46,607 bases of DNA, from the NCBI GenBank assembly GCA_028355955.1, contig JAOMTQ010000010.1, positions 1-46,607 of the forward strand. Direction: 5' to 3'. This DNA is from Methylophilaceae bacterium. Lineage in GTDB: Bacteria; Pseudomonadota; Gammaproteobacteria; Burkholderiales; Methylophilaceae. The position numbers and the translations under genes are program-made. This document shows, in pieces, positions 17,976-26,372 of this stretch; the first letter of the stretch is position 1, and the number at the start of each line of letters is the position of its first letter. The notes beneath the pieces were generated by a model, which was not told where the DNA came from, made no database searches, and saw nothing but the letters and a program-made list of their open reading frames with translations.

Positions 17976-19637
17976 TCAAGATTTAAGCTCCTTAATAATT
18001 TCTTTGATACAGTTATTCCAATCGCCCAAAGTTTTTTGTCTAAAAATTTTAATTGTGGGATACCATGGCGAATCTTTTCTTTCACTCATCCATAAAAAAC
18101 TTGATCTATCTGGGAGGAGTAAAAATGTTTTTTTACCCAATGAACCTGCTAGATGTGCAATTACAGTATCAACAGATATTATAATGTCCATCTTATTAAC
18201 AAATGATGCAGTATCAGAGAAGTCACTCAGTAAATTTTGATGATTAATAATTTTAGAATTATTAAGTATCTTTAAATCTTCATGTGGTATATCTTTTTGA
18301 AGAGAGTAAAACTCAAAAGGGAAAGATATTAATTCAGAAAAATCATCAAGTGACATACTTCTATTGTGATTATTTTTATGTAAGGGATTCCCAGACCAAC
18401 ACAAACCAACTCTCAATTCATTGTTATTTTTAAATTTTTCTTCCCACATTTTATTTTTATTAAAATTTGTTAGTAGGTATGGACATTTATTTGGAACATT
18501 CGAAATTTCAGTTTTGAAGGCTAGTGGTAGGCTCATGATAGGGGAATAAAAATCAAATTTAGAGGGTTGAGTATTAGGGCCAATAACCTCTACTTCAAGA
18601 TCCTGAGATTTTATTAATTTATAAAAAGGTTCAGTGACCTCTAAAATTATTTTTTTTGGGTGCAAATTTTTTAACAAAGCTACATATCTGTAACAGTGAA
18701 TGAAATCACCATGGCCTTGCTCAGGGTATATAAAGATGACTTTATTTTTTACAGATTCATTTCCAAGCCATAATTTTTTAGGGTAAGTTCTGGCCCATTT
18801 TCTTGCGAAGCTTTGCCATCTGTATTCATAAAGTTCCCATCCATCTTTATAATTTCCTTTAAAAAGATGGAGTAGCGATTTATTCCAATAAGACTCAGGG
18901 TACTTTGGATCAAGGGAAATACATTTAATAAAATCGTCCATAGCTAAATTTAATTTCTTTAATGCTTGAAAAGATAACCCACGATTACTATAAAAGTATC
19001 CTGTAGTTGGAGATTTATTAATACATATATTGAAGTATTCAATTGATTCATTGAACCTATTGATTTTATAAGCAGCTAAACCAGCATTGTTATAGAGGAT
19101 TGCAATGGTTTTATCGATTTTTAAGCATTGAGTGAAGTATTCTAAAGCATCATTTGCTTCACCAATTTCTAATAGATTTACTCCTATGGCATTTAAAATT
19201 TGTAAATTTTTAGGAGCTAGTTTGAGTGCATTCTTAAAACAATCAATAGCATCATTATGAATTTTAAGATTAGTTAAAAGGTCCCCTTTTTTAATATAGG
19301 CTTCTAGATACTCTGGCGCTTTTGTTATTGTCATTGTATAAAACTCAAGAGCCTTGGAGGTATTTTTTTGATTAAGATAAGAATTTCCTAGATTAAAACT
19401 AATCATAGGTTGGTTTGGATTTATTTGTAGTGATTTTTCAAGCAATGAACATCCTTTTTTGTCTTCGCCCATTTGGAGATTTAAAGTCCCAAGACTATTT
19501 AATAAGTCAGAACTCCCTGGGTATTTGGAAATTAAATATTCAAATCCTTTTTGTGCATTACTTAAGTCCCCAGATTGATGAAACTGAATACTTTCTTGAA
19601 ATATATCTTCATCATTTTTTTGTTTATTCGATATCAT
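17976..19637 (-). CDS. TPR protein with C-terminal glycosyltransferase-like domain
   Basis: This 553-residue protein has about seven tetratricopeptide repeats in residues 10-265 (for example NSLGTLNLQMGEDKKG and YNNAGLAAYKINRFNESIEYF). A C-terminal domain follows, similar to GT9/GT41-like glycosyltransferases. It carries YPEQGHGDFIHCYRYV, VGLCWSGNPLHKNN and DIIISVDTVIAHLAGSLGK, the last matching the GT9 donor motif. Such fusions are found in many aquatic bacteria and are presumed to glycosylate proteins or surface glycans; no substrate is established. It lies 13 bases after moaC on the same strand. It could be a degenerate, purely binding domain, though the motifs look conserved. Confidence 0.82.
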   Translation of the reverse strand: MISNKQKNDEDIFQESIQFHQSGDLSNAQKGFEYLISKYPGSSDLLNSLGTLNLQMGEDKKGCSLLEKSLQINPNQPMISFNLGNSYLNQKNTSKALEFYTMTITKAPEYLEAYIKKGDLLTNLKIHNDAIDCFKNALKLAPKNLQILNAIGVNLLEIGEANDALEYFTQCLKIDKTIAILYNNAGLAAYKINRFNESIEYFNICINKSPTTGYFYSNRGLSFQALKKLNLAMDDFIKCISLDPKYPESYWNKSLLHLFKGNYKDGWELYEYRWQSFARKWARTYPKKLWLGNESVKNKVIFIYPEQGHGDFIHCYRYVALLKNLHPKKIILEVTEPFYKLIKSQDLEVEVIGPNTQPSKFDFYSPIMSLPLAFKTEISNVPNKCPYLLTNFNKNKMWEEKFKNNNELRVGLCWSGNPLHKNNHNRSMSLDDFSELISFPFEFYSLQKDIPHEDLKILNNSKIINHQNLLSDFSDTASFVNKMDIIISVDTVIAHLAGSLGKKTFLLLPDRSSFLWMSERKDSPWYPTIKIFRQKTLGDWNNCIKEIIKELKS

Positions 19638-19650
19638 TTAAATTGAGTAA

Positions 19651-20118
19651 TCATTTTGACCAACTGCCTGATTTACCACCAGATTTTTTTAATAACATAA
19701 TTTTTGAAATAGATAAATTTTTGCTAAAAGACTTACACATATCGTATATTGTTAGTAAGGCGACAGAAACAGAAGTGAGGGCTTCCATTTCAACGCCTGT
19801 TTTACCAAAACATCGCACTAAGCCTTTACAGTCAATCGTATTATTTTTATTATCAATAGAAAATTCAATTTCAATCTTTGTAAGATTTAAATTATGTGCC
19901 AATGGAATTAAATCTGAGGTTTTTTTTGCTGCTTGGATACCTGCAAGTCGAGATGTTGATAGCACGTCGCCCTTATTATTCCTATTTTCAATAATAGCAT
20001 TAATTATTTCTTCATTAAGTATTATAGAACCCTTAGCAATCGCCTCTCTTAAAGTATCGTTCTTTTTTGAAACATCGACCATGTTGGCATCACCATTTTT
20101 ATCAATATGAGTAAACAT
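19651..20118 (-). CDS. moaC: Cyclic pyranopterin monophosphate synthase MoaC
   Basis: This 155-residue enzyme converts the MoaA product to cyclic pyranopterin monophosphate in molybdenum cofactor synthesis. Diagnostic motifs are MVDVSKK near the start, AGIQAAKKTSDLIPLAH, GVEMEALTSVSVALLT, and the catalytic IYDMCKS with D126 and K129. KKSGGKSG closes the protein. It implies molybdoenzymes elsewhere; no other moa gene is in the window. It is transcribed divergently from bepA across 54 bases and followed by the TPR gene. Confidence 0.95.
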   Translation of the reverse strand: MFTHIDKNGDANMVDVSKKNDTLREAIAKGSIILNEEIINAIIENRNNKGDVLSTSRLAGIQAAKKTSDLIPLAHNLNLTKIEIEFSIDNKNNTIDCKGLVRCFGKTGVEMEALTSVSVALLTIYDMCKSFSKNLSISKIMLLKKSGGKSGSWSK

Positions 20119-20140
20119 CTATTTTTTCTTCCGCTATAAT
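20112..20140 (+). promoter_or_regulatory. Candidate sigma-70 promoter of bepA
   Basis: TAAACA (20112-20117, 4 of 6) is followed after exactly 17 bases by a perfect TATAAT (20135-20140), 32 bases upstream of the bepA ATG. The -35 overlaps the moaC start, so the two divergent promoters would interfere or be co-regulated. Confidence 0.5.
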
Positions 20141-20172
20141 TTAAATAATATTTACAATGATAATATCAATGT

Positions 20173-21594
20173 ATGAAAAAAACTCTATTAATATTTATTT
20201 TCTTAAGCTGTATTGTAATGGCTAATAATTTGCCTGAACTAGGTGATTACAGCTCCTCCAAAATAAGTGAAAGCGATGAAATTTTTATTGGGAGACAAAT
20301 TTTGTTTCAAGTTAATCAGAGCGACAGCATTATTAGGGATATTGAAATTTCAGATTATCTTGATTTATTAGGTAAAAGACTTATAAATGCAAGCACAGAC
20401 CCTGCGAAAAAGATTGAATTTTTTATTGTAAATGATGCATCAATAAATGCATTTGCAATGCTTGGTGGTGTTATAGGTGTTCATTCTGGACTATTTCTTG
20501 CTGCAAATACTGAGTCAGAATTAGCTAGTGTTATAAGTCATGAAATAGCTCATATAAATCAAAAGCATATTTCAAGATTTCTAGCACAACAGGAAAGAGC
20601 CTCTTACCAGTCAACTTTTCTTATGGCTGTTGCACTCTTATTGGCTAGATCGAATCCTCAACTTGCAAGTACTACTATGGCTGGAGCTTCTGCGGGCTCA
20701 GTTCAAGGAGCACTAGATTTTACAAGGGAGAACGAGAAAGAAGCAGATAGAGTTGGAATTCAAACGTTAAATAATGCTGGCTTTGATGTGAGGGGGGCAC
20801 GTGATTTTTTTACAACACTTAAAAAGGCTAACCAGTTTTCTGGTGGGGCCGCCCCAGCTTTTTTACAAACTCATCCTATAACAAGTAATCGTATAAATGA
20901 TATTGAAGATCGATTAAAAGATTTTCCATACAAGCAAAGGGTAGATAACCAAACTTTTCACTATGTTAAGGGAAAGTTAAAAGCTTTACTTGGAGATAAA
21001 AGTAATACGAAAAATATTTTAGAAGAAAATATTAAAAATAAGATATACATAAATGAAGCAGGTGAAAGATTTGCACTTGCATATATCTATTTAATGGATA
21101 ATGAATTTGTAAAATCACAAGAACAAATTCAGTGGTTAATTGATAGCGAACAATCAAACCCAATGTTAAGTCAGCTTTATATAAACTATTTGATAAAAAT
21201 AAACAAAGTCTCAGAAGCAAAAAAATTATATGAACAAAATTTAAATTTCTTTCCATCCAACCGTTCTTTTGTTTATGGCCTTGCTGATTTATATATAAGG
21301 ACTCAAGAAACAGAAGAAGCAATAGAACTTCTGAAAAAAAATCAACAAAAATTTTCACAAGACCCTATTCTTTATAATTTATTTGCAAAAGGTTATGCAA
21401 ATCAAGGAAAAAAATTACTGCAATATGAGAATTTAGCAGAAGCTGCTTATTATAATTTCAATCTTAAAGAGGCTATTATGAGGATGGATCTAGCAATTAA
21501 AGCTAATGATGGTGATTTTTATCAAAAATCTAGAGTTGAATCAAGATTTAAACAAATCCAAAGAGAGCTAGAAATTCACACAAGTGATAATTGA
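20173..21594 (+). CDS. bepA: Periplasmic M48 metalloprotease/chaperone BepA
   Basis: This 473-residue exported protein has a signal peptide (about 1-17), an M48 peptidase domain with zinc motif HEIAHINQKH, and further conserved LGGVIGVHSGLFL and NEKEADRVGIQ (third zinc ligand). C-terminal TPR repeats fill about 250-460. In E. coli BepA (YfgC) helps assemble the LPS transporter LptD and the BAM machine and degrades misassembled outer-membrane proteins. That fits a window rich in lpt genes. The TGA stop is embedded in a small perfect hairpin. Confidence 0.9.
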   Translation: MKKTLLIFIFLSCIVMANNLPELGDYSSSKISESDEIFIGRQILFQVNQSDSIIRDIEISDYLDLLGKRLINASTDPAKKIEFFIVNDASINAFAMLGGVIGVHSGLFLAANTESELASVISHEIAHINQKHISRFLAQQERASYQSTFLMAVALLLARSNPQLASTTMAGASAGSVQGALDFTRENEKEADRVGIQTLNNAGFDVRGARDFFTTLKKANQFSGGAAPAFLQTHPITSNRINDIEDRLKDFPYKQRVDNQTFHYVKGKLKALLGDKSNTKNILEENIKNKIYINEAGERFALAYIYLMDNEFVKSQEQIQWLIDSEQSNPMLSQLYINYLIKINKVSEAKKLYEQNLNFFPSNRSFVYGLADLYIRTQETEEAIELLKKNQQKFSQDPILYNLFAKGYANQGKKLLQYENLAEAAYYNFNLKEAIMRMDLAIKANDGDFYQKSRVESRFKQIQRELEIHTSDN

Positions 21595-21610
21595 TAAGTT
21601 TTACTTATCA
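21592..21610 (+). repeat. Perfect 8-bp hairpin at the bepA stop codon
   Basis: TGATAAGT, a TTT loop, and ACTTATCA form a perfect stem that includes the bepA stop TGA. It is AT-rich and followed by only a loose T-run, so it would be a weak terminator at best. It could also protect the mRNA 3' end or be a dyad binding site upstream of ahpC. Confidence 0.35.
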
Positions 21611-21650
21611 GTATCATTTTAAGATAAAATTATGCTAAGCAACCTAGATA

Positions 21651-21667
21651 AACTATCATGCTTAATT
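21651..21667 (+). promoter_or_regulatory. 17-base element upstream of ahpC, shared with topA
   Basis: AACTATCATGCTTAATT lies 25 bases before the ahpC ATG. The identical 17 bases occur on the minus strand 24 bases before the topA ATG (42314-42330). It contains TATCAT, 5 of 6 to a -10 box. It may be a promoter core or a regulator site. No known consensus (OxyR, Fur) fits well. Confidence 0.5.
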
Positions 21668-21692
21668 ACTAATTAATTATAGGAAACTTACT

Positions 21693-22262
21693 ATGTCTTC
21701 ACTAATAAATACAGAAGTAAAGCCTTTTAAGGCTACAGCATTTCACAGCGAAAAAGGTGGCATTGAAGTAACTGAGGCTGATCTTAAAGGAAAATGGTCC
21801 GCTGTTATTTTCTATCCAGCTGATTTTACATTTGTTTGTCCAACTGAGTTAGGAGATCTTGCAGATCATTATGATGAGCTACAAAAAATGGGTGTGGAGG
21901 TATATGCTGTATCAACCGATACACACTTTACTCATAAAGCTTGGCATGACACATCAGAAACAATTAAAAAAATTAAATTTCCAATGATTGGAGATCCAAC
22001 AGGTGCAATTTCAAGAAACTTTGATGTAATGATTGAAGAAGAAGGCTTAGCTTTAAGAGGCTCATTCATAATAAATCCAGATGGAATCATTAAAACTGCT
22101 GAAATAAATGATTTAGGTATTGGTCGTTCAGCAGCTGATTTAGTGAGAAAGGTTCAGGCAGCTCAATATATTGCAGCAAACCCAAATCAAGCTTGTCCTG
22201 CTTCTTGGAAGCCAGGCGAAGAGGCATTAACCCCGTCACTTGATTTAGTAGGAAAAATCTAA
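21693..22262 (+). CDS. ahpC: Alkyl hydroperoxide reductase subunit AhpC (2-Cys peroxiredoxin)
   Basis: This 189-residue typical 2-Cys peroxiredoxin reduces H2O2, organic peroxides and peroxynitrite. The peroxidatic cysteine is C49 in [10 protein letters not shown] and the resolving cysteine C168 in ACPASW. The length equals E. coli AhpC (187). AhpF, its dedicated reductase, is encoded immediately downstream. A GGAAA ribosome site precedes the ATG. A strong hairpin follows the stop, so ahpC mRNA probably exceeds ahpF mRNA, as needed for an abundant peroxiredoxin. Confidence 0.98.
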   Translation: MSSLINTEVKPFKATAFHSEKGGIEVTEADLKGKWSAVIFYPADFTFVCPTELGDLADHYDELQKMGVEVYAVSTDTHFTHKAWHDTSETIKKIKFPMIGDPTGAISRNFDVMIEEEGLALRGSFIINPDGIIKTAEINDLGIGRSAADLVRKVQAAQYIAANPNQACPASWKPGEEALTPSLDLVGKI

Positions 22263-22278
22263 AACTTCTATATCTTAG

Positions 22279-22317
22279 TTTGGTTGGGCACACATCTAGC
22301 CCAACCAAAGCTTTTTT
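22279..22317 (+). terminator. Rho-independent terminator between ahpC and ahpF
   Basis: TTTGGTTGGGC and GCCCAACCAAA form a perfect 11-bp stem around a 9-base loop (22290-22298), followed by GC and six Ts. It is the strongest intrinsic terminator seen in this window. It begins 16 bases after the ahpC stop. ahpF would be reached by read-through, or from a promoter of its own that I cannot identify. Confidence 0.88.
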
Positions 22318-22338
22318 CTGGAATATGGAATATTACTT

Positions 22339-23889
22339 ATGTCACTTTCAACTGAAATTACAACACAATTAAAACAATACTTAGCGAAGCTAAAGTCAGA
22401 TGTAGTGATTGAGGCATTTGTGGATGAAAGCGAAGTCTCAACAAATATGAGCGAATTATTGATTGAATTAGCAGAGATGACTGAGAAAATTTCTCTCAAT
22501 ATTCATAAAGATACGGCTGAGAGAACGCCATCTTTTAAAATCAATAAATCTAATGAAACAACCGGTATTCAATTTGCAGGAATTCCTTTAGGACACGAAT
22601 TCTCATCACTAGTACTAGCATTGTTACAGGTAGGTGAACACCCATTAAAAATTTCAGAAGATTTAGTTGATCAAATTAAAAACATAGAAGGAGAATTTTT
22701 TTTTGAAACCTTCATTTCCTTGTCATGCCACAACTGCCCAGATGTTGTTCAAGCTTTAAATGTCCTATCACTTTTAAATCCTAATATAAGTCACTGTATG
22801 GTTGACGGCGCACTATTCCAAGATGAGGTGAAAAGAAAAAAAATAATGTCAGTCCCAACAGTCTTTCTAAATGATATTGAGTTTGGGCAAGGTAGGATGG
22901 AACTAGAGGAGATTATCAATAAAATTGATACAAAGGCTGGTGAAAAAAAAGCTGATCAATTATCCCAAAAAGGGCTTTTCGATATCCTTGTTGTTGGTGG
23001 GGGTCCAGCAGGTGCATCGGCTGCAATTTATTCAGCAAGGAAAGGAATAAAAACAGGAATTATTGCTGAGCGTTTTGGGGGGCAGGTCATGGATACACTG
23101 GGTATAGAAAATTTTATTTCTGTACAAAAAACTGAAGGCCCAAAGTTAGTGAAAGCGCTTGAAGAGCATGTAAAAGAATATGATGTTGACGTCATTAATC
23201 TTCAGACAGCAAAAAAAATTGTAAAAGTAAATGATTTATTATTTGAGGTTCACCTAAATAGCGGAGGCATTCTTAAATCTAAGTCAGTCGTTATTGCCAC
23301 TGGGGCAAGCTGGAAGGAATTAGGTGTTCCTGGAGAAAAAGAATTTAAGGGGAAAGGGGTAGCCTATTGCCCACATTGTGACGGCCCTCTGTTTAAGGGA
23401 AAAGATGTAGCTGTAGTCGGAGGGGGGAATTCAGGTATTGAAGCTGCAATTGACTTAGCAGGTATCGTTAAGCATGTCACTATCTTAGAGTTTGCTGCCG
23501 AGCTTAATGGTGATCAGGTATTAATTGATAGATTAAAGAGCTTAGATAATATTGAGGTTGTACTAAATGCCAAAACAAATGAAATTTGTGGGTCAGATAA
23601 AGTAACGCACTTAGTTTATACAGATAGAAAACATGAAAAAGAAGAGAGAATAAATATTGAAGCGGTATTTATTCAAATTGGTTTAAATTCAAATAGTGAC
23701 TGGGTAAAAGAGGATATAAAATTAAGCCAATATGGCGAAATCGAAATCAATGACCATGGAGAAACATCAATGCAAGGTGTTTTCGCAGCAGGCGACGTCA
23801 CTACAATACCTTATAAACAAATCATTATAGCTATGGGAGAAGGCTCAAAAGCAGCATTAGGAGCTTTTGACCATCTAATAAGGCATTAA
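22339..23889 (+). CDS. ahpF: Alkyl hydroperoxide reductase subunit AhpF
   Basis: This 516-residue flavoprotein transfers electrons from NADH to AhpC. The N-terminal tandem thioredoxin-like domain carries the CHNC pair (C130, C133). It is followed by an FAD domain with GGGPAGASAA, a redox-active CPHC (C344, C347), and an NAD(P)-binding GGGNSG. The C-terminal FAGDVTT segment matches thioredoxin reductase folds (here FAAGDVTT). Cysteine positions fall within a residue of those in E. coli AhpF. Two tandem GGAATAT units (22320-22333) precede the ATG and supply the ribosome site. Confidence 0.97.
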   Translation: MSLSTEITTQLKQYLAKLKSDVVIEAFVDESEVSTNMSELLIELAEMTEKISLNIHKDTAERTPSFKINKSNETTGIQFAGIPLGHEFSSLVLALLQVGEHPLKISEDLVDQIKNIEGEFFFETFISLSCHNCPDVVQALNVLSLLNPNISHCMVDGALFQDEVKRKKIMSVPTVFLNDIEFGQGRMELEEIINKIDTKAGEKKADQLSQKGLFDILVVGGGPAGASAAIYSARKGIKTGIIAERFGGQVMDTLGIENFISVQKTEGPKLVKALEEHVKEYDVDVINLQTAKKIVKVNDLLFEVHLNSGGILKSKSVVIATGASWKELGVPGEKEFKGKGVAYCPHCDGPLFKGKDVAVVGGGNSGIEAAIDLAGIVKHVTILEFAAELNGDQVLIDRLKSLDNIEVVLNAKTNEICGSDKVTHLVYTDRKHEKEERINIEAVFIQIGLNSNSDWVKEDIKLSQYGEIEINDHGETSMQGVFAAGDVTTIPYKQIIIAMGEGSKAALGAFDHLIRH

Positions 23890-23902
23890 TTAAATAAAAA
23901 AT

Positions 23903-24502
23903 TTAATCGTTGTTTTTAAGAAGTTTTTTTAGGAGAGGTATAGTAATTGGCTTTTTCATTTTTAAAGACCAATTATCTAATGCGTCTAAGGTTGCGATTA
24001 AGAAGTGTAAGTCCCTTTGTAAATGTTTCATACAATATTCAATAACATTCTCGCTACATGACATTCCTTTTTGTTTTGAATGACTTAATAATGCTAATTT
24101 CTTCTCGCTATCTGTTAGTGGTTTAATTTGGTAGACAAGACCCCAGCTAAGTCTACTAGCTAAATCACTCCGCAAACCCATGTTGTTGGGAGAGTTAGCC
24201 CCAGTTATGAAAAGTTTTTTACCATTCTCTTTGCAATCATTAAAAATATTAAAAGCTTCTACTTGCTCTATATTATTTTTAATATCAATATCCTCAATAA
24301 CAAAAATGTTACCTTTTTTTACCACATCGGATAAATGAGACTTCCCTGCGCCTTCAACACCCCACAAATAAAAAAATTGAAGGTTTTTGTCAGTTATAAA
24401 TTTTTTTATAATGCTAATTACTTCAGAGTTATCACCAACAATAAAATTATCAAATGATTTAACCTTAGGTGTTTGTATATCGAGTAAAAGTTGATCCATC
24501 AT
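23903..24502 (-). CDS. hda: DnaA inactivator Hda (DnaA-related AAA+ protein)
   Basis: This 199-residue DnaA-like AAA+ protein stimulates ATP hydrolysis by DnaA when bound to the DNA-loaded beta clamp, preventing re-initiation. The N-terminal QLLLDI (residues 4-9) is a plausible clamp-binding motif. A Walker A (GVEGAGKSHL), a Walker-B-like FVIEDID, and a sensor-type RLSWGLVYQI block follow. It is slightly shorter than E. coli Hda. There are two in-frame ATGs at the start (24502 and 24499). It is divergent from purM, as in many Betaproteobacteria, and converges with ahpF across 13 bases. Confidence 0.88.
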   Translation of the reverse strand: MMDQLLLDIQTPKVKSFDNFIVGDNSEVISIIKKFITDKNLQFFYLWGVEGAGKSHLSDVVKKGNIFVIEDIDIKNNIEQVEAFNIFNDCKENGKKLFITGANSPNNMGLRSDLASRLSWGLVYQIKPLTDSEKKLALLSHSKQKGMSCSENVIEYCMKHLQRDLHFLIATLDALDNWSLKMKKPITIPLLKKLLKNND

Positions 24503-24508
24503 TCCTAT

Positions 24509-24521
24509 GGCACCATGTGCC
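24509..24521. repeat. Small GC-rich inverted repeat in the hda-purM gap
   Basis: GGCAC, CAT, GTGCC is a perfect short dyad just upstream of hda, notably GC-rich for this DNA. It could form a hairpin in the hda 5' leader or be a protein-binding dyad. The arms are only 5 bp, so chance is possible. A weak TTGAGT-18-TACTAT pair (24524-24553) for purM lies beside it. Confidence 0.25.
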
Positions 24522-24589
24522 TATTGAGTAAAATTAAGTTAAAATCTTACTATACATAAATTCGCAAATCTAATAAGGATTAAACCAAA

Positions 24590-25639
24590 TTGTCTCAAAA
24601 AAAATCTGAAGATAACTCAATTACATATAAGGATTCTGGAGTAAATATTGAGGCTGGAAACAACCTAATTGAAAAAATTAAACCACATGCAAAGGCTACT
24701 TTTAGAAAAGAGGTTTTAGGGGGGCTAGGTGGTTTTGGTTCAATGTTTGAGATGCCAAATCATATCAATAACCCAGTACTTGTTTCTGGCACTGATGGCG
24801 TGGGAACAAAGCTAAAATTAGCATTTGAACTTAATAAACATGACACTATAGGACAAGACTTAGTTGCAATGTGCGTCAATGATATTATTGTTCAAGGAGC
24901 TGAGCCCTTATTTTTTCTGGATTATTTTGCATGTGGAAAATTAAATACTCAAATTGCTGAAAAAGTTATCAAGGGTATCAGTGATGGATGCAAGCTAGCA
25001 AAATGCTCTCTGGTTGGTGGTGAAACTGCAGAAATGCCGGGGATGTATCAAGGTGATGAGTACGACCTAGCGGGCTTTTGTGTTGGCGCAGTAGATAAAA
25101 CCAAAATAATCGATGGTAAAAGTGTAGATGAAGGCGATATCATAATTGGTATTAGTTCATCTGGAGCACATTCAAATGGATATTCCCTTATTAGAAAAAT
25201 AATATCTGAAAAAAAAATAAATTTAGATTTAAAAATTGATAATGAGACTATTGGTGATTTATTAATCAAGCCTACGAAAATTTATACGCAATCAATTTTA
25301 GAAGTTTTAAAAACTGAAAAAATAAATGCAATGGCACATATTACTGGGGGCGGCTTGACTGAAAATATTCCAAGAGTTATTCCTAATGAGTTCAAGGCTG
25401 TCATCTCAAAAATTTCCTGGCAAATGCCTAAATTATTTAGCTGGATTAAATCTGAAGCACATCTAGACGATGACGAATTATTTAAAACATTTAATTGTGG
25501 AATTGGTATGGTTATCATAGTAAAAAAAGAATCAAAAGATAGGGTATTGATATCACTCAGAAATTCAAAAGAAAATGCCTTTGAAATTGGAAAAATAACC
25601 AAAAAAGTTGTTGATGAACCACAAATACAAATTATCTAA
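24590..25639 (+). CDS. purM: Phosphoribosylformylglycinamidine cyclo-ligase PurM
   Basis: This 349-residue AIR synthetase closes the imidazole ring in purine synthesis, using ATP. Family motifs are YKDSGVNIEAGN at the N-terminus, VSGTDGVGTKLKLA, CVNDIIVQGAEPLFF, VGGETAEMPGMY, and HITGGGLTENIPR. The start is TTG with an AAGGA ribosome site about 10 bases before it; no ATG exists upstream in frame. It overlaps the following DUF3108 gene by about 26 bases. The gene for the partner transformylase purN does not follow. Confidence 0.97.
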   Translation: MSQKKSEDNSITYKDSGVNIEAGNNLIEKIKPHAKATFRKEVLGGLGGFGSMFEMPNHINNPVLVSGTDGVGTKLKLAFELNKHDTIGQDLVAMCVNDIIVQGAEPLFFLDYFACGKLNTQIAEKVIKGISDGCKLAKCSLVGGETAEMPGMYQGDEYDLAGFCVGAVDKTKIIDGKSVDEGDIIIGISSSGAHSNGYSLIRKIISEKKINLDLKIDNETIGDLLIKPTKIYTQSILEVLKTEKINAMAHITGGGLTENIPRVIPNEFKAVISKISWQMPKLFSWIKSEAHLDDDELFKTFNCGIGMVIIVKKESKDRVLISLRNSKENAFEIGKITKKVVDEPQIQII

Positions 25640-26372
25640 GTATTTATTAGTATTAGTACTTTTTTCTCAAAGTCTATTTGCCTTCAAGAAGCTACCGGAA
25701 AATTTTTACATTGATTACGAGCTATTCCAGTTTATAAAACTTAGAAATATTGAAGTAGAAAAAACCCAAATATCCTCCGGCGAAATAAAATTACAATATA
25801 AGCAGAAAAATAAAAAATATGATTTGAATGTTTTGTTAAAAACTAAAAAATTTCTAAAATTTTTTGGAGATAAAGATATTCAGAGCAAAGGTTTTGTTGG
25901 CAATAAGGGGCTTTTATTCAATTCATTCCTAGTCAATGACATAAAAAAACCAAAAAAAAATGTATCTGTAACTTTCGATAGAAAAAATGACAAGCTAAAA
26001 GTTGACTACAAAAAAAAGTTAACTGAAAAAAAGTATGTGGGTAATTTATTAGATATACCTACATTACTTCTTCAATTTCATTTTGAAAAAACTAAGCCTA
26101 GATATTCATTTGATTTTTTAGAAGGAAAAAAAGTTAGAAATATTGAATATAAAAAAATTAAAGATGAAAGTATAAAAATCAATGGAAGAAATTTTCAAAC
26201 GGAATTATATGAGGGAGAAATTATCTCAGTTAAAAATTCAAAGCATTTTATTTGGCTCTCAAAAAGTGTTTATAGAATACCTATTAAAATAAGATTAAAG
26301 ATGAAGGGTGGATTAATGATTGACCAAAATTTAAAAAACACAGATCTTAAAATTAAAGAAATAGATGAATAG
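25614..26372 (+). CDS. DUF3108 domain protein, exported
   Basis: This protein of about 252 residues has an N-terminal signal peptide (to about residue 23, ending SQSLFA) and the soluble beta-rich pattern of DUF3108: YELFQFIKLRN, a TFDRKNDKLKV strand pair, NLLDIPTLLLQ, and an IWLSKSVYRIPIKIRL end. The function of the family is unknown; an envelope role is likely from the signal peptide. TTG codons at 25608 and 25611 are possible starts, but the ATG at 25614 is preferred. It overlaps purM at its start and the methyltransferase gene by 8 bases at its end. Confidence 0.72.
   Translation: MNHKYKLSKYLLVLVLFSQSLFAFKKLPENFYIDYELFQFIKLRNIEVEKTQISSGEIKLQYKQKNKKYDLNVLLKTKKFLKFFGDKDIQSKGFVGNKGLLFNSFLVNDIKKPKKNVSVTFDRKNDKLKVDYKKKLTEKKYVGNLLDIPTLLLQFHFEKTKPRYSFDFLEGKKVRNIEYKKIKDESIKINGRNFQTELYEGEIISVKNSKHFIWLSKSVYRIPIKIRLKMKGGLMIDQNLKNTDLKIKEIDE

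Noticed and set aside
19415-20110. Long plus-strand open frame (231 codons) across the TPR gene and moaC
   Set aside because: It lies antisense to two well-supported genes, spans their junction, and its translation has no domain pattern. It is a shadow frame.
21621-21660. Possible OxyR site upstream of ahpC (ATAA-N7-CTAA and GATA-N3-TATC pieces)
   Set aside because: Only one half resembles the ATAG-N7-CTAT pattern and the second pair has the wrong spacing, so a full tetrameric OxyR site is not supported.
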